Source: a bacterium Ga0077546 (GTDB lineage: Bacteria > Cyanobacteriota > Vampirovibrionia > Obscuribacterales > Obscuribacteraceae). From it: DNA of 6,294 nucleotides. The notes beneath the pieces were generated by a model. That model was not told the DNA's origin and did not search any database. It saw only the letters and a list, made by a program, of their open reading frames with translations. Numbering within the stretch: the first letter of the stretch is position 1; the number at the start of each line of letters is the position of its first letter. Of this stretch, positions 3,780 through 6,294 are shown one piece after another. Made by a program: the position numbers and the translations under genes. The DNA is taken from NCBI GenBank assembly GCA_001464165.1, contig LNEX01000158.1, forward strand, positions 1 to 6,294, written 5' to 3'.

Positions 3780-6294
3780 GTGAGTTTAGAATCGCTACTC
3801 TCTAATCCATCTGTTTTGCGTTCAGCTTGGCAAAAGGTCTATACCTGGTATCAAGCTACAGAGTTAAGGCCTGAACCTGACTATTCTCACTGGATACTAA
3901 ACTGGGAAGAAGAGCTGCAAAAATTGGGTGCGGAGCTAGAGGCGAACACATATGTGCCACAGGCCTTTCCGCTGGTGCCATACCCAAAAAAAGGAGCCAC
4001 TATAAGGCATTATACGATGCCTTCAGTGCGTGACCAAGTGGCGTTTGCGGTTTTTGCCGTTCTACTGGCGCCAATTTGTGAATTGCGTATGCCAAATCTG
4101 TCCTTCGGCAATCGTTGGTATCGTGGTGTTTATCGGAAGGCCAAGGACGACAATCAAGGTGAGTTTGAGTGGGCAAAGAGGGCCTTCTCTCTTTCTGACA
4201 AGAATTTCTATGAACCAGTCGCTCATTGGACCGCAGCATCCCTGTTAGCTACAGATATCAATTCAAGCTCCTTTGATGAGATGTTGTCGCCAAATGATTA
4301 CCCTGCCGACTCCCTGCCTCCCTTCGTCAAAGACAGTTGGTGGCAAAGCAATTCGAGTGACAAGCACGTAGGGTATTGGGTGCAAGGCGATTTGCAGCTC
4401 GCGTATCCTTCGGTTTGTCTAGAAGAACTAGTAGTTCGATTGAAGGAGCTTGCCAATCTAGAATTTGGTGCAACTGAATCGATGCCTGTTCGTGCGGACG
4501 ATTATTTTGGCATGAAAAGAGATGTTGCATACGCGACCCAAGCACTTGCTGGATTTGCCTCTAGTGTTGCACATGAGCTTATTCACTCTCAGTCAGTTCG
4601 TGATGAACTTGCAGAGAGGCTTGGTAGTATTCTAAAGCAAGTTGCATATTCCAAAGAAACCGACGCTTGGCTGCCGCCTCACGCTAAGCAGCATTTGCCG
4701 CTGTCTGGGGGCGATCATATTGGTCTTCCGACAGGATTGGCCGTGTCAGGCTTTTTGATGAATGTGTATTTGACTAAGTTGGATACTGGTATGTGCGAGT
4801 GGATTACCCAAGAGAAATTGGCCGATGGAAATGAGAGCACTGCCTACCTTAGATTTGCGGATGATTTCATTATCCTCGGCAGCAGTAAGGACTGTATAGC
4901 TAGAGCGATAGACGTTTTTTGGCAAAACTTGACTGGTTCAAACTTAGCTGTACTTTCTGATCCTGAATCTGATAACCGCACGAATCTTCGAATTAATTGG
5001 GCTAAAACAAAACCAGATTCTTGGGCTGGCTGTATCGATACATACTTGAAAGAAAAGGGCTGGCAGAATTGCACAGACTGCGATTTGCTTGAAAGTCGCG
5101 CTCCGGTAGATAGCGAATCCTTTGCATCTTGGTTCAGAAAAACTCAAGTTGATGACACTGTGCATGGTGCGATGTTGAAGTCAATTGAACGAGATGCTCT
5201 TACGCCATCTAAACTTGGGCCGTTTGTCACATATCTTGTTGAGCGATTGAGTGAAATTGGAAATGACAGCTTGCTAAACAGGTTTGGTCAACTTTCGTTT
5301 GATCGTTTGCGCGAACTCCATAGTCTTGTTAGATCGACCTTGGATGATGGTCAAATTCGTGATGACACAAGGTTATCCTTTGCTGTTAATAGGCTCGCCG
5401 ATACATGGTTGCCGGATGAGTCCCCGACTGGAGGAAGCTACTTAATTCGTGAGATTCGACGTTCTGCCACTGAATGTCTTTCTAGGGCTCCTTGGAAATT
5501 TCAGATGTGGCGATCAATTATTCGGTGTGCGGTTAGACGTGCGCCAAGTCTCGACTCTGCTACAGAACGGTGGGCTGAAGAGGAGCTTGAAGCAACGACA
5601 TGGCTAACTGAGATGCTTTCTTTCATTTCGCTAAATGAGAAGCATGATGACTCATGGAGAAATAACTGGCCGGAAGAAATAGCGAACTTGCGGTGTCGGA
5701 AGAATGATGACTGGAAGAGTGGATATCTATCCTTTCTCAGAGCTTCTTTTTGGTCTGCCCTCGCAGATGTTTTGGTGGATCTTACGAAGATGGCTGATGC
5801 AGTAGACTCACTTAAGGGGTCAGATAAGAGGGCTTTTGCCAGATGGAACTCAAAGTCATGGATATTTAGAATTCTTTCAGAGGAACAAGTAAGACCGGTT
5901 TTGGAGTGGCTCTCGCAGCTTGATGAGTGGGCTTCAGTTCTCTACGAAGAATCTGGCAAACCTCACAACGAAATCTCAGAAATTGAGTTAGTTGCTATCA
6001 AGAAAACCATTTTGGCGACAGTTCGTCGTAGTAAATTGGTTGCCGATTTAAGGACGAACAAGCAGTTTTCTTTTCAACTAAGTGCGACTAGTGGCGCAAC
6101 CATTTATTTGCCTATGGAAAGCTTTGAGAACTCGCTTCCGCGGCTGACTGGTTTGATTCTGCGCTTAGAATCTTCGACGCTTTCTGATTCGCAGTCTAGT
6201 ATTGCCAAAACTTCTGCCTGGCCACTTCTACTTCTTGCTACTGATGATGCAAATTCTGGAACGGTTATTGGTAAATTACTTGATTCTTTGACTA
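3780..6294 (+). CDS. Large UG/Abi-type reverse transcriptase, possible DRT type 1 (3' end cut by window edge)
   Basis: The frame is open for 838 codons from GTG at 3780 to the window edge. An in-frame TAG at 3765-3767 makes GTG the first usable start, and AGAGG at 3766-3770 is well placed. The first 430 residues are a reverse transcriptase: IRHYTMPSVRD (75-85, motif 1/2), SFGNRWYR (108-115), motif A GDLQLAYPS (D204), motif B GLPTGLAVSG (315-324), motif C RFADDFII (D361, D362) and a motif D-like NWAKTKP (406-412). All three catalytic aspartates are present. Residues about 450-838 are mostly helical, with many Trp and Leu, and match nothing I know; they could be an alpha-repeat region like that of Abi/UG enzymes. 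There is no maturase X domain, HNH or integrase motif, so a group II intron is unlikely. The size suits DRT type 1 (RT plus nitrilase), but any nitrilase would lie beyond the edge. The likely role is antiphage defence in the cytosol, by inference. Confidence 0.9.
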   Translation, partial: MSLESLLSNPSVLRSAWQKVYTWYQATELRPEPDYSHWILNWEEELQKLGAELEANTYVPQAFPLVPYPKKGATIRHYTMPSVRDQVAFAVFAVLLAPICELRMPNLSFGNRWYRGVYRKAKDDNQGEFEWAKRAFSLSDKNFYEPVAHWTAASLLATDINSSSFDEMLSPNDYPADSLPPFVKDSWWQSNSSDKHVGYWVQGDLQLAYPSVCLEELVVRLKELANLEFGATESMPVRADDYFGMKRDVAYATQALAGFASSVAHELIHSQSVRDELAERLGSILKQVAYSKETDAWLPPHAKQHLPLSGGDHIGLPTGLAVSGFLMNVYLTKLDTGMCEWITQEKLADGNESTAYLRFADDFIILGSSKDCIARAIDVFWQNLTGSNLAVLSDPESDNRTNLRINWAKTKPDSWAGCIDTYLKEKGWQNCTDCDLLESRAPVDSESFASWFRKTQVDDTVHGAMLKSIERDALTPSKLGPFVTYLVERLSEIGNDSLLNRFGQLSFDRLRELHSLVRSTLDDGQIRDDTRLSFAVNRLADTWLPDESPTGGSYLIREIRRSATECLSRAPWKFQMWRSIIRCAVRRAPSLDSATERWAEEELEATTWLTEMLSFISLNEKHDDSWRNNWPEEIANLRCRKNDDWKSGYLSFLRASFWSALADVLVDLTKMADAVDSLKGSDKRAFARWNSKSWIFRILSEEQVRPVLEWLSQLDEWASVLYEESGKPHNEISEIELVAIKKTILATVRRSKLVADLRTNKQFSFQLSATSGATIYLPMESFENSLPRLTGLILRLESSTLSDSQSSIAKTSAWPLLLLATDDANSGTVIGKLLDSLT

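Noticed and set aside
4000..5165. Several ORFs of 72-79 codons on both strands
   Set aside because: All are out-of-frame shadows inside the reverse transcriptase gene, which carries the RT motifs in a single continuous frame.
3780..6294. Firm call of DRT type 1 with a nitrilase domain
   Set aside because: No nitrilase catalytic motif is visible within the 838 codons present; the relevant part would be beyond the window. The type is offered only as the best fit.
3780..6294. Group II intron or retron reverse transcriptase
   Set aside because: I found no maturase/HNH region, no intron domain V-VI fold and no YADD, and the retron VTG motif is absent. The protein is also far longer than a retron RT.

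Overview
The window looks like accessory DNA from a Gram-negative bacterium. A gammaproteobacterium is my tentative guess, from the moderate base composition, clear Shine-Dalgarno sites and an exported hydrolase with a standard signal peptide. The sequence alone does not fix the taxon. I saw no tRNA, rRNA, CRISPR array or insertion sequence.

Layout, left to right. (1) Positions 1-1272, minus strand: the first 424 codons of a DEDDh-type (DnaQ-like) 3'-5' exonuclease. An acidic helical middle section and a C-terminal BRCT domain follow, and the BRCT end runs off the left edge. (2) Positions 1273-1649: a divergent intergenic region with a good sigma70-like promoter pointing right, a 7-bp-arm hairpin, and a doubtful antisense small frame. 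(3) Positions 1650-2018, plus strand: a 122-residue protein I do not recognise. (4) Positions 2068-3603, plus strand: a secreted or periplasmic alpha/beta hydrolase of the DUF900 type with an intact GHSMG nucleophile elbow. (5) Positions 3604-3779: a 176-nt gap with stem-loops and a candidate promoter. (6) Positions 3780-6294, plus strand: the first 838 codons of a very large reverse transcriptase that runs off the right edge.

The reverse transcriptase is the centrepiece. It has motif 1/2, the SFGNR block, motif A (D204), motif B (GLPTG, 315-319), motif C (FADD, 359-362) and a motif D-like KTKP. A long helical region of at least 380 residues follows. This architecture fits the 'unknown group' (UG/Abi) reverse transcriptases that make up the defense-associated reverse transcriptase (DRT) systems. 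The size best suits the large DRT type 1 (UG1, RT plus C-terminal nitrilase) or a relative, but the part that would carry a nitrilase domain lies outside the window.

How the genes work together is inference. The three plus-strand genes are co-directional and may share the promoter near 1516-1544, and the RT may have its own. The divergent exonuclease handles nucleic-acid 3' ends, so it could plausibly work with a DNA-synthesising RT, but nothing in the sequence proves a functional link. An exported hydrolase beside a cytosolic RT is unexpected and may be a separate cargo gene.
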